Origin: JBHGBM01 sp041946965
GTDB lineage: Bacteria > Acidobacteriota > Terriglobia > Bryobacterales > Bryobacteraceae
DNA: 25,528 bases
Direction of reading: 5' to 3'
Assembly: GCA_041946965.1 (NCBI GenBank)
Contig: JBHGBM010000081.1
Span: 1-25,528 of the forward strand
Shown here piece after piece: positions 7,658-16,458 of the stretch. Numbering within the stretch: the first letter of the stretch is position 1; the number at the start of each line of letters is the position of its first letter. Made by a program: the position numbers and the translations under genes. Below the pieces are notes generated by a model that worked only from the letters and a program-made list of their open reading frames with translations, was not told the origin of the DNA and searched no databases.

Positions 7658-8059
7658 GTGAACGGCAGAAAACTGCTGATCTTGGCCGCCGTGCTGGCTT
7701 TGGTGTTCCTGGCCGGCTTCGTTCCGCAAAGCGTGCGCGCCGGAAAGCTGCACAGGGAGCTTGCGCAATCCCGCCAGGATCTGGCGTTCTCGAACCTGAC
7801 GAACCTGATGGGCAGGGTCTTCCTGGAGACCACGAACAAGAACTACGGCATCGCGCTCGACCTGGCCGGGCGGTTCTTCAACCAGGGCCGCGCGATGGCC
7901 AACGAGACATCCTCCGCCGGGATCCGGCAGGCGCTGGAAAAAGCCCTTGCGCGCCGGGACGAGATCACGGCGGCTCTGGCACGCGGGGACGCCGCGGTCT
8001 ACGGGCCCATTCAGGAGATCTACCGGGTGCTGCTCGATACCCCCAGCAGAGCTTTATAG
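7658..8059 (+). CDS. Small membrane-anchored helical protein, unknown
   Basis: This is a 133-residue product that I do not recognise. Residues 4-24 (RKLLILAAVLALVFLAGFVPQ) form one hydrophobic segment, a signal anchor or uncleaved signal. The rest is predicted to be helical and periplasmic (KLHRELAQSRQDLAFSNLTNLMGRVFLETTNKN...ALEKALARRDEITAAL), with heptad-like spacing of hydrophobics suggesting a coiled coil. The GTG start is supported by a near-ideal GGAGG. It follows the TonB receptor by 48 bases but has its own -10-like element, and it converges on the acylase gene. Function unknown. A scaffold or envelope-associated role would fit the shape but is only a guess. Confidence 0.72.
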   Translation: MNGRKLLILAAVLALVFLAGFVPQSVRAGKLHRELAQSRQDLAFSNLTNLMGRVFLETTNKNYGIALDLAGRFFNQGRAMANETSSAGIRQALEKALARRDEITAALARGDAAVYGPIQEIYRVLLDTPSRAL

Positions 8060-8060
8060 A

Positions 8061-8080
8061 GCGCCTTCGGATCGCGGCGC
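8061..8080. terminator. Weak hairpin between convergent genes
   Basis: GCGCC (8061-8065) pairs with GGCGC (8076-8080) around a ten-base loop, in the 41-base gap between two convergent stop codons. There is no T-run. The position suits a bidirectional terminator but the structure is weak. Confidence 0.25.
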
Positions 8081-8100
8081 GTGAGAGTTTACGCGGGAGA

Positions 8101-10308
8101 TTACGGCCGCAAGTAAAGCACCTGTTTGGCGTCGATCCGGTTGAACTGCATCGGGTAGCTCCGCCCCGAGTCGTAGTGTTCCCACTGATCCCTGTAATGC
8201 GGGGAGAGCGGGTGTCCCGATTGTCCGGCGACTACGTTCATCCATGACCGGTCCCAATCGGAAAGGTCCGCATCCATACGCATGGAAGGTCCCAGGCGCG
8301 CGGTGGTCTGCTTGACCGTGGTGCCCGACCCGCTGAACGGTACAGGACCGATATCGAAGTATTTCCCCGCCCAGGGGACGCGATGGAAGACGGGGTGCGC
8401 CAGCCGGAGGCGGGCATAGTCGCCGTAACTCCACCGGCGCACATCGCGGCGCTCGATGCGGCGCCCCTCTTCGACGCCGTCCTGCAAGGCCGCCAACAGC
8501 GCCCGGTCGTAGTTCTCGAACCATCCCGCGGGCCGCTCGCGCAGCAGCCGCTCCAATGCGGACGTGGCCACTTGCGTATCGTAAACCGGGCCCTTGCCCG
8601 GCGCGGCGCTCTGGGCGGCGGCTCTGCGGAAGTGCTGGTATGCGAGCGTGACCACCAGGGGCGCAGCCAGCTCCCTGTCCATCTGGCCGTTCCACGCCCG
8701 CAGCAAGGCGATGGCATCCGCCAGTTCCGGGTTGCGCGCTTTCAGCCGGTCGTACGCCGCCACAATCTCGCGCGCCAGGAAATGACTGAACTCCGAATAC
8801 ACGTCCTTCTGCACGGCCAGCATGTCCTGGGCCTGCCATTTGCCGCGGCTGCGCAGCAAGCGCCCGATCTGCCGGGCCCGGTAGGGAGCCGCGAAGTCGC
8901 CTCCGGCCTTGTACGGCCATCTCGGAGGAAACGGATCCTGATTCGCGGAAACGATCACGCCGCCGGGAGGGTTGAACTCGGCGGGCAGTTCGCGGAACGG
9001 CACAAAGCCCTCCCACTCGAACTCGCCGGATGCTCCGTCCACCGGAACGTCTCCCCCGAAGGTGCGGCGAATGGGCAGCCTCCCGGCGGCGTGATAGCCG
9101 ATGTTGCCGTCCACGTCGGCGTACACGAAGTTCGAGCCCGGCCCGGCAAAGCGCTCAAGCGCCGCCGTGAATTCGCTCCAGTTGCGCGCGCCCCCGATCC
9201 GCAAGAACGGAAACCCCACCCCGCCCGGTTCCGCGGCCACCCACTTCAGCGCCATCTGGCGGCCGTTCTCGTTCACGAAAAGCGGGCCGTGCCGGGTCAC
9301 CCACACCAGCATCTCCTCCGTCTCCCCGCCCTTTACGCGGATGAACTCGCGCTCCGCGCGCGCCTGTACCGCCGCGCCGCGGTACTCGTATTTGCCCGTC
9401 CGCGGGTCGATCCGCTCCACGTACAGGTCCTGCACGTCGAAGCCGAGGTTTGTCATGCCCCAGGCGATACGTTCGTTGTGCCCGATGATCACGCCCGGCA
9501 TGCCCGGGATCGAGACGCCGCTGACGTTGACGCCCGGCGCGCGCAGGTGCGTCATGAACCAGATGCCGGGCAGCGAGTACTCCAGGTGCGGATCGTTCGC
9601 CAGCAGAGGCTTGCCGCTTGCCGTCCGCGAACCCGCCAGGACCCAGGCGTTCGAGCCCGGCAGCAGGGCGCCGGAAGCCCCGGGCACGGCCCAAAGCAGG
9701 TCCACCTTGGCCCGGTCGCCGCTCGCGAGCATGTTGGCTTTCGCCAGTTCCATCTTCCAGGTCGTGGTGAGGGTGCTGTACATCTGGAGGCCGATGAGAA
9801 TCGAATCCACGCCGCTCCAGGGGTGCGGATCGTAGCCGAGCAGCGAAAACTCCACCGGGAGCTTCGCGCGGTGAGTACCGATGAAATGGTTCACTCCCCT
9901 GGCATAAGCGGCCAGCGCGGCGCGGTCGTCCTCTGCCAGCCCCGCCGTCACCTGCTCCGCGATGCGTCGCATGCGCAGCCGGCGGGCGTCGCGGTCCGCC
10001 GCCAGGCCCGCGGGACCGATCACCTCGGCCAGTTCGCCGGCCGCCAGCCGCCGCAGCGCGTCCATCTGCCACAGCCGCTCCTGCGCGGTCACGTAACCTT
10101 GTGCGAAGAGCGCATCGTCGAGCGAGGCGGCGCTGATGTGGGGCACGCCGAGGGCATCGCGCGCTACCGCCACCTCCTGCGCGACCGGCGCCTTCACCGA
10201 CCCGGAAACCTGCGGCAGGGGACGCCACGCGTACCAGTACACCGCGGCGGCGCCCAGCCCGAGCAGCACGGCGATGGTCAAATTGATCCAGCGGACGATG
10301 CGCGGCAT
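8101..10308 (-). CDS. Penicillin-acylase-family N-terminal-nucleophile hydrolase
   Basis: This 735-residue Ntn amidohydrolase precursor is of a family that cuts amide bonds in acyl side chains (beta-lactams, acyl-homoserine lactones, other N-acyl amines). A membrane/signal segment (residues 6-26) is followed by the alpha part (DALGVPHISAASLDDALFAQGYVTAQ). The conserved GSNAW puts the nucleophile at Ser219, where self-cleavage should release a short linker and create the beta chain. Later conserved pieces are LANDPHLEYSLPGIWF, IGHNERIAWGMTN and NFVYADVDGNIGYHAAGRLP. Length and layout are normal for the family. It begins nine bases after the FN3 lipoprotein gene, so it is probably the last gene of the long minus-strand operon. 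Substrate cannot be predicted; quorum quenching and peptide or amide scavenging are both possible. Confidence 0.9.
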   Translation of the reverse strand: MPRIVRWINLTIAVLLGLGAAAVYWYAWRPLPQVSGSVKAPVAQEVAVARDALGVPHISAASLDDALFAQGYVTAQERLWQMDALRRLAAGELAEVIGPAGLAADRDARRLRMRRIAEQVTAGLAEDDRAALAAYARGVNHFIGTHRAKLPVEFSLLGYDPHPWSGVDSILIGLQMYSTLTTTWKMELAKANMLASGDRAKVDLLWAVPGASGALLPGSNAWVLAGSRTASGKPLLANDPHLEYSLPGIWFMTHLRAPGVNVSGVSIPGMPGVIIGHNERIAWGMTNLGFDVQDLYVERIDPRTGKYEYRGAAVQARAEREFIRVKGGETEEMLVWVTRHGPLFVNENGRQMALKWVAAEPGGVGFPFLRIGGARNWSEFTAALERFAGPGSNFVYADVDGNIGYHAAGRLPIRRTFGGDVPVDGASGEFEWEGFVPFRELPAEFNPPGGVIVSANQDPFPPRWPYKAGGDFAAPYRARQIGRLLRSRGKWQAQDMLAVQKDVYSEFSHFLAREIVAAYDRLKARNPELADAIALLRAWNGQMDRELAAPLVVTLAYQHFRRAAAQSAAPGKGPVYDTQVATSALERLLRERPAGWFENYDRALLAALQDGVEEGRRIERRDVRRWSYGDYARLRLAHPVFHRVPWAGKYFDIGPVPFSGSGTTVKQTTARLGPSMRMDADLSDWDRSWMNVVAGQSGHPLSPHYRDQWEHYDSGRSYPMQFNRIDAKQVLYLRP

Positions 10309-10317
10309 TGGCTAAAC

Positions 10318-11295
10318 TCAGGGCTCCGGCGCGGTGGCTTCCGCCGCCTCCGATTGGCCGCTCTCGTTTCCGCTCTTATCCACGGCCGAGACGGTGTAGC
10401 TGTACGTCTTGCCGGGCTCGATCGCGCGGTCGGTGTAAAGCGGAGCGGTCAGCATATCGGCGGCCAGGGCGCGTTGACCTTCGGAGACGGACCGGTACAC
10501 GCGGTATCCGGCCAGGTCGGCTTCGGCGTTCCGGTCCCAGACGATTTGAATGCTCCCGGCTGAAGCAGCCGCCGTGACGCCCGTGGGCGCCGCGGGCGGA
10601 CGCCGGTCCTCCACCACCACGCCCGCCGGGGCGGAAAGTTCGCTCTCCGCTTCATTCTCTCCGGTGTTCACCAGCGCTTGCACCACGTAGGTGTAAGTCT
10701 TTCCGGCTTCGGCGGTGGTATCGACCCACGCGGTCCCTTCCGCGGTCGCCACCGGAGCCGGCGTTTCGCCCTCGCCGTGCCGGTACACGCGGAAGCGGCC
10801 GCCCGCGCCCTGCCATGTCAGCCGCACGCCATCCGGCACGCTTTCCCCGCGAAGTCCAACAGGTTGCTGCGGCGGCGGCGCCACGCGCAACACAACTAGG
10901 TTCGACCAGCCGGAATCGCGCCCGTTGGCGGCCACCGCGCGCGCTCCCAGGATGATCTCCTTGCCCGTCCATGCGGCCGCCGGAAATTCGTACCGCGCGC
11001 GTCCGTCTTCCACCACCCCTGAAGTGATCACCGGCGAGCGTTCGGCCCAGCGGTCCGCGTCAAACGGATCGCCGCCTTCGCCCGCCCGCAGTTCCAGGCG
11101 CGGCGCCGTTCGCATCACGACGCCTTCGGTGGTGAGCCGGGGCGCGGTGAACTGCGCGATGATCTTGCCGCCTCGCTGGACTGCGGCAAGGTCCGTGATC
11201 CGCTCCGGAATGTTGAGCAGCGGCGGAAGCGGCTCGCCAATGTAACCGCACCCGGCGCTCGCGAGCGCCACCGCCGCCGGCAGCCAGGGTTTCAT
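10318..11295 (-). CDS. Fibronectin type III domain lipoprotein
   Basis: This is a 325-residue exported protein. The N-terminus is MKPWLPAAVALASAGC; Cys16 is a likely lipidation site, though Ser at -3 is not the ideal lipobox residue. A beta-rich first section (about 30-138) ends in GWSNLVVLRV and may be a degenerate FN3 unit. Two clear fibronectin type III domains follow at about 142-228 (VRLTWQG...FRVYR...GKTYTYVVQALVNTGENE) and 233-323 (PPAAPTGVTAAAS...IVWDRN...LAGYRVYR...GKTYSYTVSAVDKSGNES). Such domains serve in adhesion or as spacers; no enzyme domain is present. Its ATG overlaps the stop of the upstream M14 peptidase gene (ATGA), indicating translational coupling. It probably sits in the outer membrane as an accessory to its neighbours; this is inference. 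Confidence 0.82.
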   Translation of the reverse strand: MKPWLPAAVALASAGCGYIGEPLPPLLNIPERITDLAAVQRGGKIIAQFTAPRLTTEGVVMRTAPRLELRAGEGGDPFDADRWAERSPVITSGVVEDGRARYEFPAAAWTGKEIILGARAVAANGRDSGWSNLVVLRVAPPPQQPVGLRGESVPDGVRLTWQGAGGRFRVYRHGEGETPAPVATAEGTAWVDTTAEAGKTYTYVVQALVNTGENEAESELSAPAGVVVEDRRPPAAPTGVTAAASAGSIQIVWDRNAEADLAGYRVYRSVSEGQRALAADMLTAPLYTDRAIEPGKTYSYTVSAVDKSGNESGQSEAAEATAPEP

Positions 11296-13868
11296 TCCGC
11301 CAGCGCGCCCTGAATGCCGTTGAACAGCAGTTTGAAGGTGGCGTGCGGCTGCGCCCGCATCTGCACCGCCCAGCCGTACAGGATCACGCGCCCTTTTCCG
11401 AAATTGACCGACGCCGCGGCGATGCGGTCGGCTATGTACTGCTCGCCGTCGAGCCAGCCGCTCTTGAGCACCCCGGCGCCCGGATACTTCGCGATCACGC
11501 GCACCGCGGAATCGCCCAGCGCGGGCGTGGGTTCAAAAGCCACGTTGTTGTAGAACACCGCGGAGGTTTCTTCCGGCATGCCGTAGGCCTCCGGCGACCG
11601 GTTGTCCACGAACACCCGCAGGATCGAGCCGGGGCAGGAGAACTGCCCGGGCCTCAGGTCCCTGAAGGCGCTTTTCAGCGGCAGCGGAAACTCCTGGATG
11701 GGCAACAGCGTGGAAGCTCCGATGGCGATCAGGGTCCCGCCCGCACGCACGAATTCCTTGAGCGCCGTGACGCCCTCCTGGCCCATGCCACCCCGCAGCT
11801 CCGGCCGTATCCATTCCCTGTCCACACCCTTGATGAGCGACTGCGCGGACTGATCGGCGAACAACAGCACGTCGTAGCGGTCGCGCAACTTGCCGGCCTT
11901 CGCGTTGCTCGGGCGCACGTGCGTGTAAGGGAACTCGTACTGCTCGAGCAGCCAGCGCGTCCAGCCCTCGTCCATCGAGGGCGCCCACGACTTGTAGATG
12001 CCCAGCCGCGGCTGCCGCAGCCGCCGCACCCCTGCCGGAGCCGCGGCTACGGCCTTCACGCCGATCCCCAACTGCCGCGCCCACTGCTCAAGTTCGGAGC
12101 CAACCGTTCCCTGGTTGCGCACGAACACCGCGCCCTCGGGGGTCCAGGAGACCTCGTGCCCCGCTTTCAGCAGCCGGTTTACCGCGATGGCGCTGTTGTT
12201 GGTGTTGCGCGCGATTTCAAACCCGGCCCCGCCGCGCGCGCCCTCGAATCGTCCCGGCGGAACCGGGATCGCGTTCATGCGCTCCAGCTTCGCTTCGAAC
12301 TTCTTTCCGATCTCCACCGCTTCCACGCCCATCTGATAAGGAAGCGTCCAGCCGGTCACGTCGTAGGGCCGTTCCACCACGCCTTGAGGACCGCGGACCG
12401 CGGGGTACTTCTGCGCCTCGAGCATGTCCTTGGCAAACGCGCGGTAAGGTTGCGACATCAGCACCACGTAGCTCGCCGCGGGGTACTTCTTCCCGCCCGC
12501 CTCGAACGCCGCCGCCGCCTGGTGCACTTCCACTCCAAGCTCATCCAGAATCTGCGCCAGCCGCGCGGCCACCGGCGGATCGTGCTGCGCCGCAGGGATC
12601 ACCCACGCGTAAGGCGCGTCCTTTTCGCCCGCTTCAATCTCGCGCCGGTTGATGCGGTAGATGGAGCGTACGATCATGCCGCGATTGTTGGCCGCGGTCT
12701 CGAGCGCCGCCCACGTCGCCGTCAGCTCGTAATCCACAATGTCGCGCAGCGTCCACTTCCCGCCCATCCACGGCCGCGGATATGTGTTGCGGGGCTCGAT
12801 GTCGCGCGGCGGCGGAAGCGGTTTGCGCGGGTCGCGGTTCATCATCTGCTCGCGCGTGAGTTCCGGACCCGGAGGCGCGCCGCGGCGCGCCAGCTCCTGC
12901 TCCACCGGGCTGGCTACATTGGCGCTGGCCACTTCGGTGAGCAGCCCGGCCATGTTATGCCACCAGGCCTGCATGAGGAAGCCGCCCTGCCACCAGCTTG
13001 TGTACATGGCGCCGCTGATCACGCCGGGGTAATTCTTCTCGTTCAGCGCCATGCCCATGGCGTAGCCGAAGAGCCCGTTCAGTTGCCAGACCACCGGCTG
13101 CACGTTGGGGTTGATCGGGTCCTTGAACGGCGGCACGAACATGCGGGCGCCGCTGCCGCCCATCTGGTGCTCGTCGTAGAAAACGTGCGGCAGCCATTCC
13201 TTGTAAGTCAGCCGGTTCAGGATGCGGCTTTCCACCTGCGTGTTCATGAACGCGTCGCGGTTGTTATCGTGCCCGGTGTACTTGTGGTACAGCTCCGGCA
13301 TGAAGCTGTACTCGTAAGGCGTGCCGCGATTCTTGTTGTACCAGTCGGTCACCATGATCTGCCCGTCGGGATTCGCCGAGGGCGCCAGCACCAGGATTAC
13401 GTTCTCGAGGATGTGCCGCACATATGGGGAGTCCTCCGTGGCGAAACGGTGAACCAGCTCCAGAGCCATCTGGCTGGAGGCGATTTCGGTCGAGTGGATG
13501 TTGCAGGTGATCAGCACGACCGCGCGCTGTTTTTCGAGCAGCGGCGCGGCGGAAGCGTCGTTCAGCGAGCGGTCGTAAACCAGGCGGCGCTGCAACCCGC
13601 GGTGCTCCTCAAGCTGCGCCATATTGGCGGGCGAGGTCACCGTGACCACCACGAAGGGATTGCCCATGGTGGTCTTGCCCGCCTCCTCCACGCGCACTCG
13701 CGGCGATGCGGCGGCGGCTTTGTGCATGTACTCCACAATCCGTTCCCAGCGGACCAGTTTGCCCTCCGCGCCCATGCGGAAACCGGCGAACTGCTCCGGC
13801 GATTCCAGCGAGGCGCCCCAGCCCAGAGACACGGCGGCCGCAATCGCCACAACAAGCTTACGGTGCAT
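11292..13868 (-). CDS. M14-family zinc carboxypeptidase with C-terminal amidotransferase-like domain
   Basis: This is an 858-residue secreted metallopeptidase. A signal peptide (about residues 1-19) precedes the M14 domain. Zinc ligands are His125 and Glu128 (CNIHSTE) and His234 (DEHQMG). The substrate-binding Arg lies in HDNNRDAF (Arg204), and the catalytic Glu is probably Glu312 (LLTEVAS). All catalytic positions seem intact. The last roughly 230 residues (DVLLFADQ...LKEFVRAGGTLIAIG...GKGRVILYGWAVQMRAQ) look like the class I glutamine amidotransferase-like fold found at the end of large M14 proteins of soil bacteria, probably non-catalytic. It lies 39 bases after the TIGR03437 gene and overlaps the FN3 lipoprotein gene by four bases. 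Likely role: trimming peptides outside the inner membrane. Confidence 0.9.
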   Translation of the reverse strand: MHRKLVVAIAAAVSLGWGASLESPEQFAGFRMGAEGKLVRWERIVEYMHKAAAASPRVRVEEAGKTTMGNPFVVVTVTSPANMAQLEEHRGLQRRLVYDRSLNDASAAPLLEKQRAVVLITCNIHSTEIASSQMALELVHRFATEDSPYVRHILENVILVLAPSANPDGQIMVTDWYNKNRGTPYEYSFMPELYHKYTGHDNNRDAFMNTQVESRILNRLTYKEWLPHVFYDEHQMGGSGARMFVPPFKDPINPNVQPVVWQLNGLFGYAMGMALNEKNYPGVISGAMYTSWWQGGFLMQAWWHNMAGLLTEVASANVASPVEQELARRGAPPGPELTREQMMNRDPRKPLPPPRDIEPRNTYPRPWMGGKWTLRDIVDYELTATWAALETAANNRGMIVRSIYRINRREIEAGEKDAPYAWVIPAAQHDPPVAARLAQILDELGVEVHQAAAAFEAGGKKYPAASYVVLMSQPYRAFAKDMLEAQKYPAVRGPQGVVERPYDVTGWTLPYQMGVEAVEIGKKFEAKLERMNAIPVPPGRFEGARGGAGFEIARNTNNSAIAVNRLLKAGHEVSWTPEGAVFVRNQGTVGSELEQWARQLGIGVKAVAAAPAGVRRLRQPRLGIYKSWAPSMDEGWTRWLLEQYEFPYTHVRPSNAKAGKLRDRYDVLLFADQSAQSLIKGVDREWIRPELRGGMGQEGVTALKEFVRAGGTLIAIGASTLLPIQEFPLPLKSAFRDLRPGQFSCPGSILRVFVDNRSPEAYGMPEETSAVFYNNVAFEPTPALGDSAVRVIAKYPGAGVLKSGWLDGEQYIADRIAAASVNFGKGRVILYGWAVQMRAQPHATFKLLFNGIQGALAE

Positions 13869-13907
13869 CTGCTTATTGAAACACGATGTCGCGCAACGAG
13901 GCTGGCG

Positions 13908-16067
13908 TTATTGCAGCACCAGCCTGACGGGCCAACTGCACGCCTGCCCGGCGCAGACCAAAACTTCGGTCTCCATCGCCGGCAGTTCCGCCGGAACCAT
14001 GACGTTCACCTGCTGCACCCCCTCGGCGCCGGAGACCGCGCCCGCGTACAGCGGCGCCAGGCCGTCGCGGTCGTGGATCTTCACCGCCACATCGGAAAGC
14101 GGCAGCCCCGTGGCGAAGATCTGCAACACGCTGCCCGGCAGGGCGCCGGCCGCATCGCCGTTCACCGAGCCGTCCTGGTTCAACACGCCGCCCGCGAAGA
14201 TGCCCGGCGCCGCCGCGGCCAGCCTGGCCGTCGCCGGAGCGCTCGCCGAGCCGTCCACCGTCACCACCACCTGGGCCGATTCCTTGCCCGCAAGCTGGGC
14301 CGGCACCAGGACGTTGATCTGCGTGCCGCTGGCGTACAGCAGCTTCGCGGCCGCTCCGTCAAACGTCACCTGCACGCTCTGGCCCGCCAGGTTCACACCA
14401 CGCAATGTCGCCAGCGCGCCCGGCGCCAGCGTCTGCATGCGCGCATCCGCCGCGTTGCTCAGTCCGGTGATGGCAGCCTTGGGCGGCGCCGGCGGGGCGG
14501 GCGGGGCCGGTGGAGGCGGAGGATTGGCCGGAGGCAACGCCGTCACCACCAGCACCACCGGAACGCTCTGGCTGCCCGCCCGCACGCCGCCGTCAATGAT
14601 CACGGCGGCTTCGTACTTGCCCGCCGCCAGGTTCTGAGTCAGAGGGTAAACCCGCACGGCGCCGTTGTTGATCCCTGAAACGGGCTCCAGCTTCAGCCAG
14701 CCGTCGCCGTTCTTGTACGTCACCCTGGCCGTCCAGCTCATCACCCCGCCCCCCGTGTTGCGCACGGGAATGTACCCGGGACCCTGCATGGCCGCGCCGC
14801 CCTGAATGGCCGAAAACTGCTGCGGCCCCGCGTTGACATACAGCTTCGGGAACACGCCGGATTCGCAATCGCCGAGCGCGGAGCAGTCCGAGGCCGGCTC
14901 CACATACGCAAACCGCGGAATGGCGGCCTGCGCGGAAGCCGCGGGATCGGTGGAGAGCGGCGCGAACGAGATCGTCTCCCGCGCAATCGCGGTCTGGTTC
15001 ACGTTGGCCAGAGCCACGAACGCCGGCCACTGCGCGCTCTCCCGTTGGGTCGGATCCGCGTCCATCACTTCGTAAACCGCGTATGCCGCGCCGTTCACCA
15101 CCGGCAGTTCAGCGGCGTTGTTCAGCGCGACCGTACCCGAGCCGGTTGCGCCGGGCGCAAACACTGGCACGCCCCCGGCGCCGTTTGCGTCGGCGCCCAT
15201 CACCCGCGAAAGCAGCAGCGAGTTGCTTCCCGGTGCGTATTGCCCGCCCGACCGGGATAACCCCAGGTCGCCGCCCGCCGTGGGCTGCACCGCGTTCGAG
15301 CCCGCCACCACGTCCGGCACGAACACGCGCGCGCCCGCCGGCAGCCCCGTATAGCGCGCCATGAAGCGCGTGCCGCTGTCCGCTCCGGTCTCCCTGGGAC
15401 GGAAGGCGCTGGCGAAGCCTTCCGTCACGCGCGTGGATGCGAAGTTCGTCTCCGCGCTGAACAGCTCCGCCAGGCCGATGCTCGAAGGCGCGGGCGATCC
15501 GGTGCAGGGAATCCCTCCGTCCGCGGCGGTCGCCAGAAGACCGCGCGCGGGCATGGCAACCGTTACCGGGTTGTTGCCCAGGGCCAGCGAGCTGAGTGTG
15601 GTGGAGATGTAAGCCTGCACCGGCTGGCGGTTCTCCGCGCCAAGCTGGCTGAGATTCGCCCGCAGCCCGCTCACCCGCAGCGTCACGGCGCCGCCCGCGG
15701 GCACGGTGAGCCTCACCCCGGTGAAGTTGATGCTTTGCCCCGATACACGCCCGGTAACGCCCGTGGGCACGCCGTCAACCGAAACGACAACGCCCGGCGC
15801 AAGGCCGTCCGCGGTCACGCGGTTGGTGATAACCGCCGTCAGGAAGAGGTTGAGGTTGCCCGTGGTGGAGACCGGGGCGCCGTTGCACCCCACCACGATG
15901 TCTCCCAGCGGTTCGCTGACGCCTTCGGCGCGCGCCATCACCGGCACGGCCGAGGCGGTGCACATCAGCGGACTGGCTTGTTGGGCATAAGTATCGGCGA
16001 CCGATACAGTTAGAAGGAGAAGGAGGAAAACTAAAACGAGGCTACCACTCCGAGTAAGGTGTTCCAT
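13908..16067 (-). CDS. Exported multidomain protein with BACON-like and TIGR03437 domains
   Basis: This is a 719-residue protein. The signal peptide (LVLVFLLLLLTVSVADTYA) is cleaved near residue 28. Residues 30-380 are beta-rich and unassigned. A BACON-like immunoglobulin-type domain covers about 410-508 (YVNAGPQQFSAIQGG...VSGINNGAVRVYP...GKYEAAVIIDGG), then a proline linker (512-529). The C-terminal TIGR03437 domain, abundant in Solibacter, covers about 532-719 with the hallmark PGIFAGGVLNQDGSVN and FATGLPLSDV. Function is not known for the domain; a surface or adhesive role is suspected. The only usable start is the ATG at 16067, inside the last codons of the upstream pseudopilin gene (26-base overlap), which links its translation to the secretion genes. 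Confidence 0.85.
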   Translation of the reverse strand: MEHLTRSGSLVLVFLLLLLTVSVADTYAQQASPLMCTASAVPVMARAEGVSEPLGDIVVGCNGAPVSTTGNLNLFLTAVITNRVTADGLAPGVVVSVDGVPTGVTGRVSGQSINFTGVRLTVPAGGAVTLRVSGLRANLSQLGAENRQPVQAYISTTLSSLALGNNPVTVAMPARGLLATAADGGIPCTGSPAPSSIGLAELFSAETNFASTRVTEGFASAFRPRETGADSGTRFMARYTGLPAGARVFVPDVVAGSNAVQPTAGGDLGLSRSGGQYAPGSNSLLLSRVMGADANGAGGVPVFAPGATGSGTVALNNAAELPVVNGAAYAVYEVMDADPTQRESAQWPAFVALANVNQTAIARETISFAPLSTDPAASAQAAIPRFAYVEPASDCSALGDCESGVFPKLYVNAGPQQFSAIQGGAAMQGPGYIPVRNTGGGVMSWTARVTYKNGDGWLKLEPVSGINNGAVRVYPLTQNLAAGKYEAAVIIDGGVRAGSQSVPVVLVVTALPPANPPPPPAPPAPPAPPKAAITGLSNAADARMQTLAPGALATLRGVNLAGQSVQVTFDGAAAKLLYASGTQINVLVPAQLAGKESAQVVVTVDGSASAPATARLAAAAPGIFAGGVLNQDGSVNGDAAGALPGSVLQIFATGLPLSDVAVKIHDRDGLAPLYAGAVSGAEGVQQVNVMVPAELPAMETEVLVCAGQACSWPVRLVLQ

Positions 16068-16458
16068 CGAGGCCTATTTTATCCGAACCGCTCTTCACGT
16101 CAAATATGCCCGGTTCGGTTTGGTTCACGCTCTGCATGGCCTCTTCCATGACCACGCGCCAGCCCGTGTTGTTGCCCGTCATGGGATCCATGGGCACTTC
16201 GCGTAAATAGCCCTCGCTTACTAAGTCCTGTAACGTCTGGGGAGCCTTCTGTTTGTCGTAAGTATATTCGTCGATCACCGTGCGCAGGGTGAAAAGGTTG
16301 TTCTTCAGGATGCTCTCCTTGGCGCGCACGATGGACCGCTGATAGAGCGGCACCGCAATCGAGATCAGGATCACCACGATCGACATCACGATCATCAGCT
16401 CGATCATGGTGAACCCGGCCAGCCGCCGGAGCCTACCACTCTGAATACGGGGTTCCAT
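16042..16458 (-). CDS. GspG-like type II secretion pseudopilin, second copy
   Basis: This is a 138-residue prepilin-like protein. A 15-residue basic leader (MEPRIQSGRLRRLAG) precedes the peptidase site G/FTMIEL, with the conserved Glu at +5 and a hydrophobic helix (LMIVMSIVVILISIAVPLY). The C-terminal domain is of the GspG type (ESILKNNLFTLRTVIDEYTYDKQKAPQTLQDLVSEGYLREVPMDPMTG) and the protein ends DGTPYSEW. Pseudopilins assemble a periplasmic pilus-like piston under the secretin. The start lies within the last 26 bases of the first pseudopilin gene, so it is probably translated by coupling. It is not a recent copy of its neighbour: apart from the general fold and the tail, the sequences differ. 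Prepilin peptidase, ATPase and platform genes are not in this window. Confidence 0.88.
   Translation of the reverse strand: MEPRIQSGRLRRLAGFTMIELMIVMSIVVILISIAVPLYQRSIVRAKESILKNNLFTLRTVIDEYTYDKQKAPQTLQDLVSEGYLREVPMDPMTGNNTGWRVVMEEAMQSVNQTEPGIFDVKSGSDKIGLDGTPYSEW

Noticed and set aside
5894..7768. 624-residue minus-strand open frame opposite the TonB receptor
   Set aside because: His/Ala/Gly-rich composition with no motif, and it is the complement of a well-supported receptor gene.
11343..14678. 1111-residue plus-strand open frame antisense to the M14 peptidase and TIGR03437 genes
   Set aside because: It is rich in Arg, His and Pro with no recognisable domain. Such frames arise in GC-rich DNA opposite real genes. 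The minus-strand products have clear domains and signal peptides.
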